Assembly: GCA_017416155.1 (NCBI GenBank) | Contig: JAFQDE010000004.1 | Location: 1-64,000, forward strand | Source of the DNA: Tyzzerella sp. | Lineage (GTDB): Bacteria; Bacillota; Clostridia; Lachnospirales; Lachnospiraceae | DNA: 64,000 bases | Direction of reading: 5' to 3' | Part shown: in pieces, positions 8,910-16,930 of the stretch | How positions within the stretch are numbered: position 1 is the first letter of the stretch | How the letters are laid out: each line of letters begins with the position of its first letter | The notes under the pieces: generated by a model | Told to the model about the DNA's origin: nothing | The model's database searches: none | The model's input: only the letters and a program-made list of their open reading frames with translations | Program-made: the position numbers and the translations under genes

Positions 8910-10748
8910 ATGTTTCACATTGAAGAGGAATTAAAGAAATTACCGTCCAAACCGGGCGTGTATTTAATGCATGATGAAAAAGACAATATCATATATGTAG
9001 GCAAGGCAATCAGTCTCAAAAATCGTGTGCGCCAGTATTTTCAATCGAGTCGCAACAAGGGGGCCAAGATTGAACAGATGGTAACACACATCCGTCGATT
9101 TGAATATATTGTGACGGATTCTGAGTTGGAGGCGCTTGTATTAGAGTGTAATCTGATTAAGGAGCATAGACCGAAATATAACACCATGTTGATGGATGAC
9201 AAAGGTTATCCGTTTATTAAGGTAACTGTAAATGAGGCTTATCCGAGAGTCATGCTTGCGCGAACAATGCAGAAGGATAAGGCGAAATACTTTGGACCAT
9301 ACACTAGCGCAGGTGCCGTGAAGGACACCATTGAATTGATTCGTAAAATCTACAATATTCGTAATTGCAATCGAAATCTTCCGAGGGATATCGGCAAAGA
9401 GAGACCGTGCCTCAATTACCATATCAAGCAGTGTAAGGCGCCTTGTCAGGGGTACATTTCCGAACAGGAATATCGCAAGTCAATTGACAAGGTGATACGC
9501 TTCCTGAACGGACATTATGACGAAGTGTTAAAGGAATTAGAGGAAAAGATGCAGGAAGCGTCTGCCCACATGGAGTTTGAACGTGCGATTGAATATCGAG
9601 AGCTTTTGGGTAGTGTGAAGCGGATTGCAGAGAAGCAGAAGATTACGGATAGTCGCGGCGAGGACAGAGATATTTTGGCTGTTGCGAAGGATGCTGAGGA
9701 TGCGGTTGTGCAGGTATTCTTCATCCGAGGGGGAAGACTTATCGGACGAGACCATTTCTTCCTGCGCAATGCTTCGGATTCTACGAAAGGAGAACTTCTT
9801 TCCAGTTTTATCAAGCAGTTTTATGCGGGATCACCTTTTATACCGGGTGAAATTATGCTTCATGAAGAACTGGAAGAACAGGAACTATTGGAGGAGTGGC
9901 TTTCAAAGAGACGGGAACACCGCGTGCATATCCGAGTGCCTAAGAAGGGCGAGAAGGAGAAACTGGTGGAACTTGCGCGGAAGAACGCCACTCTGGTTCT
10001 CAATACAGACAAAGAGCGTCTAAAGAGAGAAGAAGGGCGGACAATCGGAGCAGTGAAAGAACTTGAGTCCTTGCTAGGACTCAATAATCTTGTTCGTATG
10101 GAAGCCTATGACATTTCTAATACCAGCGGTTTTGCATCGGTCGGCTCTATGGTCGTGTATGAAAAGGGCAAGCCGAAGCGAAATGATTATCGGAAGTTTA
10201 AAATAAAAAGTGTCAGTGGACCAGATGATTACGCAAGTATGGAGGAAGTGCTTACAAGAAGATTTAGTCATGGCATAGAGGAATTACAGGATGGGAAAGA
10301 AGTGGGTAGCTTTACAGTATTCCCAGATTTGATTCTAATGGATGGTGGGAAAGGGCAGGTGAATATTGCACTTTCCGTATTGAAGAAATTGAACTTGCAG
10401 ATTCCGGTGTGTGGAATGGTGAAGGATGACAATCACCGAACGAGAGGGCTCTATTACAATAATGAGGAGATTCCGATTGACCGCACGTCGGAGGGCTTTA
10501 AATTGATTACCAGAATACAGGATGAAGCCCATCGGTTTGCAATCGAATTTCATAGGAAACTACGCAGTCAGGGACAGGTTCATTCTGTACTCGATGATAT
10601 ACCGGGCGTTGGTCCGACAAGAAGAAAAGCACTTATGAAACATTTTGTGAATATTGACGAGATTAAAAATGCCACCTTGGATGAGTTAAAAGAATTACCA
10701 TCGATGAATGAAAAATCAGCAATAGAAGTATACAAATATTTCCATTAG
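8910..10748 (+). CDS. uvrC: UvrABC excinuclease subunit C
   Basis: A 612-residue nuclease that makes the two incisions beside a DNA lesion after loading by UvrA and UvrB. The N-terminal GIY-YIG domain is evident ([19 protein letters not shown]). A cysteine-rich segment ([15 protein letters not shown]), the UvrB-binding UVR helix pair (about 200-235), the RNase H-like second nuclease ([21 protein letters not shown]) and C-terminal helix-hairpin-helix motifs ([18 protein letters not shown]) follow. I start at ATG 8910, after GGAGAAAG and the extended -10, rather than at 8802. uvrA and uvrB are about 42 kb away. hprK follows after 42 bases. Confidence 0.97.
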   Translation: MFHIEEELKKLPSKPGVYLMHDEKDNIIYVGKAISLKNRVRQYFQSSRNKGAKIEQMVTHIRRFEYIVTDSELEALVLECNLIKEHRPKYNTMLMDDKGYPFIKVTVNEAYPRVMLARTMQKDKAKYFGPYTSAGAVKDTIELIRKIYNIRNCNRNLPRDIGKERPCLNYHIKQCKAPCQGYISEQEYRKSIDKVIRFLNGHYDEVLKELEEKMQEASAHMEFERAIEYRELLGSVKRIAEKQKITDSRGEDRDILAVAKDAEDAVVQVFFIRGGRLIGRDHFFLRNASDSTKGELLSSFIKQFYAGSPFIPGEIMLHEELEEQELLEEWLSKRREHRVHIRVPKKGEKEKLVELARKNATLVLNTDKERLKREEGRTIGAVKELESLLGLNNLVRMEAYDISNTSGFASVGSMVVYEKGKPKRNDYRKFKIKSVSGPDDYASMEEVLTRRFSHGIEELQDGKEVGSFTVFPDLILMDGGKGQVNIALSVLKKLNLQIPVCGMVKDDNHRTRGLYYNNEEIPIDRTSEGFKLITRIQDEAHRFAIEFHRKLRSQGQVHSVLDDIPGVGPTRRKALMKHFVNIDEIKNATLDELKELPSMNEKSAIEVYKYFH

Positions 10749-10790
10749 TGTTATAACTATAATGAAGACAAAAGAATGTGAGGACAGATT

Positions 10791-11717
10791 ATGTCAGGTG
10801 TTAAAATAACGGATTTAGCAGAAAAAATGAATTTAAAAAATCTTACGCCGGATGTTGATTTGACGGACCGATATATTACGGTTCCGGAAGTAAATCGACC
10901 GGCATTGCAACTCACCGGATATTTTGAACATTTCGAGTATGTGCGTATACAGATTATCGGTGTGGCAGAAAACACATATCTGCAAACTTTAAATGAAGAA
11001 CAAAAGAAAGCATTTTATAAACAATTGCTTTCTTATGAGATTCCATGTTTGGTATATACAACCAGTATTGAGCCGGAGAAGGAACTGCTAAAGCAGGCGA
11101 ATGGGGCGAATATACCGGTATTTTGTACGGAAAAGAATACTTCACCATTTCAGGCTGAGGTGATTCGCTGGCTAAATGTGCAGTTGGCACCTTGTATTTC
11201 TATTCACGGTGTTTTGGTTGATGTGTATGGTGTCGGTGTTCTGATTCGCGGTGAGAGTGGTATCGGTAAGAGCGAGGTTGCACTGGAATTGATTAAGAGA
11301 GGACATCGTATGGTGACTGATGATGCAGTAGAGATACGTAAAGTCAGTGATGACACGTTGGTCGGAAGTGCACCATCAATTACAAAGCATTTGATCGAAC
11401 TTCGCGGTATCGGTATTGTAGACGTGAAGTCTCTTTTCGGTGTACAGAGCGTAAAAGAGACGCAAAATATTGATTTGGTGATTACCCTGGAAGAATGGGA
11501 TAAGGCGAAAGAGTATGACCGTCTTGGATTAGAGGAGGAATATACAGAATTTCTCGGTAATAAGGTGCAGTGTCATACGATTCCAATTCGACCGGGACGT
11601 AATCTCGCTGTCATTGTGGAGTCTACGGCAATTAATCATAGACAAAAAGAAATGGGTTATAACGCTGCACAGGAATTGTACAGACGTTTACAGGAAAGTT
11701 TAGCCAGAAGAGATTAG
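10791..11717 (+). CDS. hprK: HPr kinase/phosphorylase
   Basis: A 308-residue bifunctional enzyme that phosphorylates and dephosphorylates Ser46 of HPr, the switch of carbon catabolite repression in Firmicutes. The C-terminal catalytic domain has the P-loop GESGIGKSE (about 154), the acid-rich strand MVTDDAVEI, and the family signature ELRGIGIVDVKSLFG. The N-terminal half is the family's regulatory domain. Its substrate, HPr, is encoded near the window's end. It lies between uvrC and the glucokinase gene, with 13 bases to the latter, so the three are probably co-transcribed. Confidence 0.97.
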   Translation: MSGVKITDLAEKMNLKNLTPDVDLTDRYITVPEVNRPALQLTGYFEHFEYVRIQIIGVAENTYLQTLNEEQKKAFYKQLLSYEIPCLVYTTSIEPEKELLKQANGANIPVFCTEKNTSPFQAEVIRWLNVQLAPCISIHGVLVDVYGVGVLIRGESGIGKSEVALELIKRGHRMVTDDAVEIRKVSDDTLVGSAPSITKHLIELRGIGIVDVKSLFGVQSVKETQNIDLVITLEEWDKAKEYDRLGLEEEYTEFLGNKVQCHTIPIRPGRNLAVIVESTAINHRQKEMGYNAAQELYRRLQESLARRD

Positions 11718-11730
11718 AGAGGAAAATGAG

Positions 11731-12663
11731 ATGAAATATTGTTTTGGAGTAGACGTAGGCGGAACCACGGTTAAGATGGGACTTTTTCAGACAGACAGCA
11801 TGCTGCTTGATAAGTGGGAAATTCCAACTCGAAAGGACTTGGGAGAGGATGTCATTCTGTCAGATGTGGCGAACGCAATTAGAGAGAAGATGGCAGAACA
11901 TGGGATTCGGAGAGAGGATGTTGTTGGCATTGGCGTTGGTGTTCCTGCAGCTGTGACGGGCGGAGGATTTGTGGAGCAGGTTGCAAATCTGGGATGGACC
12001 CAAAAAGATGTCAAAAAAGAATTGGAAGAACTTACAGGAATTGAAGTCAAAGTGGAAAATGATGCCAATGTGGCAGCACTTGGTGAGATGTGGAAAGGTG
12101 GCGGCGAAGGGTACCGGAATCTTGTCATGGTAACACTCGGAACAGGTGTTGGAGGCGGCATCATTGTAAACGGTCAGATTCTTACGGGTACCAACGGAGG
12201 TGGAGGCGAGATTGGTCATATCCTCGCTGACAGAAACGAGACGGAATGTTGCGGATGTGGAAAAAAGGGATGTTTGGAACAGTATGCATCGGCTACAGGT
12301 ATTGCGAGGTTGGCAAGAAGAAAATTAGCAGAGAATAGTAAACAAACGATATTAAATGCGGATGAGGTATCTGCAAAAACAGTATTCGATGCAGTGAAAG
12401 CCGGAGATGAGGTTGCAACCCAGGTTGCAGAGCAATTTGGTGCATACCTTGGCTATGCACTTGCAGATCTCGGTGCTGTTTTAGATCCGGAGATATTTGT
12501 TATCGGGGGCGGGGTATCAAAGGCAGGAGAGATTCTTTTTACATATGTGAAGAAATATTATCAAGAGAGAACCTTCTTCACCTGCAAAGATGTGAAATTT
12601 GCCTTGGCGAAGCTGGGTAATGATGCTGGTATATACGGTGCGGCCAAGCTGGTTATTGTATGA
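11731..12663 (+). CDS. glcK: ROK family glucokinase
   Basis: A 310-residue sugar kinase making glucose 6-phosphate in the cytosol. The ATP-binding DVGGTTVKMG is at the N-terminus. The ROK signature ends in the zinc motif CCGCGKKGCLEQYAS (about 172), whose three cysteines bind Zn together with an upstream histidine (GGGGEIGHI). The glucose-binding acid falls in VENDANVAALGE. It follows hprK directly, a fitting partner since both act in glucose response. Other ROK substrates (fructose, N-acetylated hexosamines) cannot be excluded. Confidence 0.9.
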   Translation: MKYCFGVDVGGTTVKMGLFQTDSMLLDKWEIPTRKDLGEDVILSDVANAIREKMAEHGIRREDVVGIGVGVPAAVTGGGFVEQVANLGWTQKDVKKELEELTGIEVKVENDANVAALGEMWKGGGEGYRNLVMVTLGTGVGGGIIVNGQILTGTNGGGGEIGHILADRNETECCGCGKKGCLEQYASATGIARLARRKLAENSKQTILNADEVSAKTVFDAVKAGDEVATQVAEQFGAYLGYALADLGAVLDPEIFVIGGGVSKAGEILFTYVKKYYQERTFFTCKDVKFALAKLGNDAGIYGAAKLVIV

Positions 12664-12704
12664 CAAAAGCGCCCCAATATTTGACGTGAAGCTGTAAAAG
12701 TAAC

Positions 12705-12740
12705 AAGCTGCGAGACTAGAAGAAGTCCCGCAGCTTTTCA
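12705..12740. terminator. Hairpin between converging glcK and sigK
   Basis: AAGCTGCG and GACT (12705-12717) pair with AGTC and CGCAGCTT (12724-12736), followed by TTTT on the plus strand. The stem overlaps the last codons of sigK on the minus strand. It terminates glcK clearly; a role for sigK is less certain. Confidence 0.7.
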
Positions 12741-13333
12741 ATTGCACTTTTTTCGATACGAGAAACATAAGATCGTGATATGCCTAATTGGTTTGCAATT
12801 TCACGTTGCGTATATTCTTCCTGATTATAAAGGCCATAGCGCATTTTTAGTACAAGGCGTTCTCGCGGAGATAGTTCCGATTCTAATTTTTCATAGAGAA
12901 GACGAATGTCATCTTTGAGTGTGATTTTTGCTTGAGCATCAGCTTCGTCAGCTTCAATAATATCAAACAGCTGTATTTCGTTTCCATCTCGATCGGTACC
13001 AATCGGTTCATAGAGGGAGACTTCCTTTGAGTGTTTCTTTTTTGTTCGAAGAAGCATCAAAATCTCATTTTCAATACAACGTGCGGCATAAGTTCCAAGT
13101 TTATTATTTTTCTCGGGATTGAATGTGATGATGGCTTTGATTAGTCCAATTGTTCCAATGGAGATTAAGTCTTCCGGATTTTCTTCCAAATGTTGATATT
13201 TCTTGATGACATGTGCAACCAGGCGTAGATTTCGCTCTATAAGAATGTGCTTCGCTTCAAGGTCACCTTCGAGGTATTTTTGCAGGTAGTATTGTTCTTC
13301 CTCTGCAGAAAGGGATGGAGGGAATGACTTCAA
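12716..13333 (-). CDS. sigK: Sporulation sigma factor, sigma-K type
   Basis: A 205-residue sigma-70 family factor matching sigma-K, which directs late mother-cell genes during spore formation. Region 2 reads IERNLRLVAHVIKKY, then EDLISIGTIGLIKAI and TYAARCIENEILM; region 4 ends with the HTH TQREIANQLGISRSYVSRIEKSA. The protein begins MKSFPPSLSAEEEQYYL, so it lacks the roughly 20-residue membrane-binding pro-sequence that holds Bacillus subtilis pro-sigma-K inactive. The gene is continuous, with no skin-type insertion. The start is TTG 13333, five bases after GAGGTG; the nearby ATG (13346) is out of frame. Confidence 0.92.
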   Translation of the reverse strand: MKSFPPSLSAEEEQYYLQKYLEGDLEAKHILIERNLRLVAHVIKKYQHLEENPEDLISIGTIGLIKAIITFNPEKNNKLGTYAARCIENEILMLLRTKKKHSKEVSLYEPIGTDRDGNEIQLFDIIEADEADAQAKITLKDDIRLLYEKLESELSPRERLVLKMRYGLYNQEEYTQREIANQLGISRSYVSRIEKSAIEKLRDFF

Positions 13334-13360
13334 GGCTGCACCTCATGGCATATTTAATAA

Positions 13361-13390
13361 TAATGTATGACGGGACAAAAACGAATGTGA
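13361..13390 (-). promoter_or_regulatory. Sigma-E (possibly also sigma-K) promoter of sigK
   Basis: On the minus strand, TCACATT (13384-13390), 14 bases, then CATACATT (13362-13369). The Bacillus sigma-E consensus is kmATATT, 14-15 bases, CATACAhT: one mismatch in the -35 and none in the -10. The same -10, extended by one base, also fits the sigma-K form CATAnnnTA, which would allow autoregulation. Confidence 0.75.
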
Positions 13391-13568
13391 CTCATTTTAT
13401 AAAAAGCACTTGAAGTAGATGTGAGAGAGTGATAATATAATCATACATTTTCGAACATTCAAATAATTCATTTATCTATTCAAGGCGAATCGCCAATTTT
13501 ATTTCAATGTTTGAAAAATAGAATAAGGAGAGAGGAAGTGACATTTATGATTGATTGTTAAAAACAGA
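13391..13568. other. Non-coding gap between sigK and the toxin-antitoxin pair
   Basis: Part of a 309-base gap with the sigK promoter at one end and the TA promoter at the other. The AT-rich middle shows no convincing gene, strong hairpin or repeat. Confidence 0.6.
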
Positions 13569-13597
13569 TTGTCGCCAAAGGACTATAGTGCTATAAT
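13569..13597 (+). promoter_or_regulatory. Promoter of the toxin-antitoxin pair
   Basis: TTGTCG (13569-13574), 17 bases, TATAAT (13592-13597). Transcription would begin about 40 bases before the small antitoxin-like gene. Confidence 0.65.
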
Positions 13598-13642
13598 TAA
13601 GGAGGGTAGTAAATGTAAACGAAGAGTAAGAGGAGATTTGTT

Positions 13643-13810
13643 ATGAGCGCGAATTTAAAACCAATTAAAAGATTGGATATGGAAAAATTAAAAAGTAGAA
13701 TTACAAAAGTAATATCTACCGAAGAAGCATTAAAAGATGTTGAGCCTATGGAGTGGCCGGAAGAAGTGTTATCCGGCAAAACAAAAGTGATTATTACAAG
13801 GAGGAAGTGA
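13643..13810 (+). CDS. Small protein, putative antitoxin
   Basis: A 55-residue charged protein (begins MSANLKPIKRLDMEKL, ends KVIITRRK) starting at ATG 13643 after GAGGAG. I recognise no family. Its size, its basic/acidic helical look, and its position 8 bases ahead of a PemK/MazF-like gene fit an antitoxin. WPEEVLSG in the second half could be the toxin-binding tail. Function is inferred from context only. Confidence 0.6.
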   Translation: MSANLKPIKRLDMEKLKSRITKVISTEEALKDVEPMEWPEEVLSGKTKVIITRRK

Positions 13811-13818
13811 AGTATGCT

Positions 13819-14217
13819 ATGTGCAAAATAGGAGACATAATTTTAATTGAAAGATATAAGGACAGAGGAAGAACATTGAGGCGACATTCATTTGTTGTTG
13901 TTGATGACAAAGATGGCGAGATACACGGATTACCATATGATATGGTTTGTAATGTGTTTTCCTCTTTCAAAAATGAAGAACAAAGGAAACGAAAATTAAA
14001 TTATCCCGGCAATTTCCCAATTGCCAATGAGGATACACATACACAGCCTGACAATGGCAAGAGTGGATATATTAAAACAGACCAATTATACTTTTTTAAT
14101 AAGAATAAAATTGAATACACGGTGATAGGTAATATTCAACCAGATATCTTAGAATTAGTGTTAGAATTTATCGATACATCAGATTTTGAAGAAGAAGCAA
14201 TTATAGATAATTTGTAA
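13819..14217 (+). CDS. PemK/MazF-like protein, putative type II toxin
   Basis: A 132-residue protein whose start (CKIGDIILIERYKDRGRTLRRHSFVVVDD) has the G-D-(V/I)-(I/V) strand and the long loop before a hydrophobic strand seen in MazF/PemK endoribonucleases, which cleave mRNA. The C-terminal part (KTDQLYFFNKNKIEYTVIGNI) matches the position of the family's second conserved strand. I use ATG 13819, which is 14 bases after AAGGAGG. An ATG at 13814 has better spacing but encodes only four more codons before a stop and is in another frame. The distant match means a housekeeping PemK-fold protein is possible. Confidence 0.6.
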   Translation: MCKIGDIILIERYKDRGRTLRRHSFVVVDDKDGEIHGLPYDMVCNVFSSFKNEEQRKRKLNYPGNFPIANEDTHTQPDNGKSGYIKTDQLYFFNKNKIEYTVIGNIQPDILELVLEFIDTSDFEEEAIIDNL

Positions 14218-14230
14218 ATACATATCAAAC

Positions 14231-14251
14231 TAGGCGAGTCAGCCTAATATT
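14231..14251 (+). terminator. Weak hairpin after the putative toxin
   Basis: TAGGC (14231-14235) and GCCTA (14242-14246) with a 6-base loop and a short AT-rich tail. Only five pairs, so termination is uncertain. Confidence 0.3.
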
Positions 14252-14294
14252 TCAAAAAATTATAATTTCATATTGAGAAAGGAGTGTACAACAT

Positions 14295-15824
14295 ATGGTT
14301 CGTACGGTTTTTTCCGCGACCCTTCAAGGCCTTCAAGTGAAGTTCGTGAATGTGGAAGCGGATGTAAGTAATGGTCTTCCCATGTTTCATTTAGTGGGAT
14401 ATTTATCTTCCGAAGTGAAGGAGGCAGGAGAACGGGTACGGTCTGCAATTCGTAATTCTGATTTTGTTTTGCCACCGAAGAAGGTGGTGGTAAATCTCTC
14501 GCCGGCAAATATGCGAAAGAGAGGAAGTATCTTTGATTTACCGATTGCAATTGCGATTCTGACAGCATTGGAGGAGATTCCGGAGCAATCGCTTAAAGGA
14601 ACAGTGATCGCAGGTGAACTTAGTTTGGACGGTGGAGTACGCAGGGTGTCAGGGATTCTGCCAATTGTGTTGGAAGCAAAGAAGCAGGGATATCGTAGAT
14701 GTATTATTCCGATGGGAAATTTGCAAGAAGGGGAATTGGTAGAGGGTGTGCAAGTGATAGGTGTTAAACATCTGAAGGAGGTATGTAAGGTTTTAAAAGG
14801 AGAAAATATGCAGCAAAATGCAGAGGATCGACCGAATGCAATAATGATGCTTAATAAGGCTAGCTATCCTGACTTCGCAGATATCCGTGGACAGCACTTT
14901 GTGAAACGCGCTGTAGAGGTTGCGGTGGCCGGCAACCACAATATCATGATGATAGGGCCGCCTGGTGCAGGAAAAACTGCAATTGCAAAGCGAATTCCAA
15001 GCATATTGCCACCGCTCACATTGGATGAGAGCTTGGAACTCACCATGATATATAGTATTGTTGGAAAACTTAATCAAGATTTTCCGTTAAAGACGGAGCG
15101 ACCATTTCGAGAGGTTCATCAAACCGTATCTCAGACAGCACTGATAGGAGGCGGTATCTTTCCGCGTCCCGGTGAAATCAGTATGGCGCATAAAGGCGTC
15201 CTATTCTTAGATGAGATTGCAGAATTTCCCAAAAACATATTAGACAATTTAAGACAGCCGTTAGAGGAACACAGTATCAAGATTGTGCGAGAGAGAGGCG
15301 AGTATGAATTCCCTGCAGAGTTTTTGCTGGTAGCGGCAATGAATCCCTGTCTATGTGGTAATTATCCGAACCTTAACAAATGTACCTGCACAACCACGCA
15401 AATTAGAGGATATCTCGGGAAACTCAGTCAGCCACTCCTTGATCGCATTGATATATGCGTAGAAGTTCCAAAGGTAGAGTACGATGATTTAACAGAAGAG
15501 ATACGAGAAGAGGCTTCAGAAGCGATTAGAGAGCGAATTGTGAAGGCCAGGAGAATTCAGTGGGAGCGATATAGGAATTGCGAAATAAAGGCAAATGCAC
15601 ACCTTAGCATCAAAGATATGGAAAAGTACTGCGCATTGGATTCAGAAGGACACAAGATTATGCAGCAGGCTTATGAACAATTAGGATTAACAGCAAGAAC
15701 CTATCATAAGGTACTCGGTGTGGCCAGAACAATTGCTGACTTGGAAGGGGCTGAAGATATACAAGGAAAACATTTGCGTGAGGCATTAACCTATCGCACG
15801 ATGGATGCCAAGTATTGGGGGTGA
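14295..15824 (+). CDS. YifB/ComM family AAA+ ATPase
   Basis: A 509-residue Mg-chelatase-like AAA+ protein; the ComM relatives act in branch migration during natural transformation. The N-terminal domain is the ChlI-like fold (VNLSPANMRKRGS; DLPIAIAIL), then Walker A GPPGAGKT (about 221), the Walker B acid in GVLFLDEIAEF, the zinc-like CLCGNYPNLNKCTC, and the C-terminal lid domain (LGLTARTYHKVLGVARTIADL). AAAGGAG precedes ATG 14295. dprA starts 4 bases after its stop, the usual Clostridia order yifB-dprA-topA-codY. Confidence 0.95.
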   Translation: MVRTVFSATLQGLQVKFVNVEADVSNGLPMFHLVGYLSSEVKEAGERVRSAIRNSDFVLPPKKVVVNLSPANMRKRGSIFDLPIAIAILTALEEIPEQSLKGTVIAGELSLDGGVRRVSGILPIVLEAKKQGYRRCIIPMGNLQEGELVEGVQVIGVKHLKEVCKVLKGENMQQNAEDRPNAIMMLNKASYPDFADIRGQHFVKRAVEVAVAGNHNIMMIGPPGAGKTAIAKRIPSILPPLTLDESLELTMIYSIVGKLNQDFPLKTERPFREVHQTVSQTALIGGGIFPRPGEISMAHKGVLFLDEIAEFPKNILDNLRQPLEEHSIKIVRERGEYEFPAEFLLVAAMNPCLCGNYPNLNKCTCTTTQIRGYLGKLSQPLLDRIDICVEVPKVEYDDLTEEIREEASEAIRERIVKARRIQWERYRNCEIKANAHLSIKDMEKYCALDSEGHKIMQQAYEQLGLTARTYHKVLGVARTIADLEGAEDIQGKHLREALTYRTMDAKYWG

Positions 15825-15828
15825 TGAG

Positions 15829-16905
15829 ATGAAGTATGAATATTGGTTCACAAATTTGATGAAAATCAGTTGTAAACGAAAGATGGAAATCAGACAAGTC
15901 ATAAAATCAGCGAAGGAACTATATTATATAGAAGAAACAGCGTTAAAACAGCATGTAGAGGATGAAAAGGAGCGTGCGCTCATTTTGGATAGTGTCCGCA
16001 CGTGGAAACTCGATGAGGAATATCAAAAGCTGGAACAGAAACAGGTTCAGTTTGTAACAATGCTGGATGCGGAATATCCGAAACGTTTGCGAAATATTCC
16101 ATCCCCTCCTTATGCACTCTTTGTAAAGGGGAAACTTCCAGAAGAAGACAGAAGGTCTGTGGCGATTGTCGGAGCCAGAGAGTGTACTCCTTATGGTGAG
16201 ACTATGGCTCGGGAGTTTGCAAAGTCACTTGCAAGGGAAGGTGTACAGATTATCAGCGGTATGGCGAGGGGTGTGGACAGCGTGGGTCAAAGTGGCGCAT
16301 TGGAAGTGGGTGGCGTCAGTTTTGGCGTGTTGGGATGTGGAGTTGATATTTGTTATCCCAGAGAGAAGATCGGGCTGTACATGAAGTTACAAGAGCAAGG
16401 AGGAGTCCTGTCAGAATTTCCACTTGGGACAAACCCGCTTCCACAATATTTTCCGGCAAGAAACCGTATTATCAGCGGACTTGCAGATACGATTCTCGTG
16501 ATAGAGGCAAAAGAAAAGAGCGGTTCTCTCATTACCGCGGATACAGCATTGGAGCAGGGAAAAGATGTTTATGCGCTTCCGGGACCGATAAACAGTCGCT
16601 TGAGCATGGGATGTAATCACCTAATTAGACAGGGCGCAGGCATACTTTTATCACCCGAAGAATTGCTTGCAGAACTCGGAATTTGTCAGGTTAACAAGAA
16701 AGAAAATGATGAACAAATAAAAATACTACTTGAAACTACAGAAAATTTAGTGTATAGTTGCCTTGGTTTGCAACCTCAAAATTTGGATTACTTGTTCAAT
16801 GTGACAAAAATTCCAATATCAGAACTGCTGGATGTCTTGATGCGCCTGCAACTAAAAGGGATTGTGAAAGAGATTTCAAAAAATTATTACGTAAGAATGA
16901 AATAG
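15829..16905 (+). CDS. dprA: DNA-processing protein DprA
   Basis: A 358-residue protein that loads RecA on incoming single-stranded DNA. The Rossmann-like core is clear: VAIVGARECTPYG (about 110), ISGMARGVDSVGQSGAL, then FPARNRIISGL and the C-terminal winged-helix part (LLDVLMRLQLKGIVKEI). I start at ATG 15829 (MKYEYWF), placed after GGGGGTGATGAG at the end of yifB; the in-frame ATG at 15805 would overlap yifB. topA follows after 25 bases. Confidence 0.95.
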   Translation: MKYEYWFTNLMKISCKRKMEIRQVIKSAKELYYIEETALKQHVEDEKERALILDSVRTWKLDEEYQKLEQKQVQFVTMLDAEYPKRLRNIPSPPYALFVKGKLPEEDRRSVAIVGARECTPYGETMAREFAKSLAREGVQIISGMARGVDSVGQSGALEVGGVSFGVLGCGVDICYPREKIGLYMKLQEQGGVLSEFPLGTNPLPQYFPARNRIISGLADTILVIEAKEKSGSLITADTALEQGKDVYALPGPINSRLSMGCNHLIRQGAGILLSPEELLAELGICQVNKKENDEQIKILLETTENLVYSCLGLQPQNLDYLFNVTKIPISELLDVLMRLQLKGIVKEISKNYYVRMK

Positions 16906-16930
16906 AAAAAGTGTGATGGAGGAAATTTGA

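Noticed and set aside
13613..13618. ATG followed directly by TAA, behind a perfect AAGGAGGG
   Set aside because: The transcript from the TATAAT at 13592 would start at about 13604, inside that ribosome site, so the start-stop pair is probably not translated.
13597..13779. Minus-strand frame of 60 codons opposite the antitoxin-like gene
   Set aside because: No ribosome site or family features; it mirrors the plus-strand gene with a clear start.
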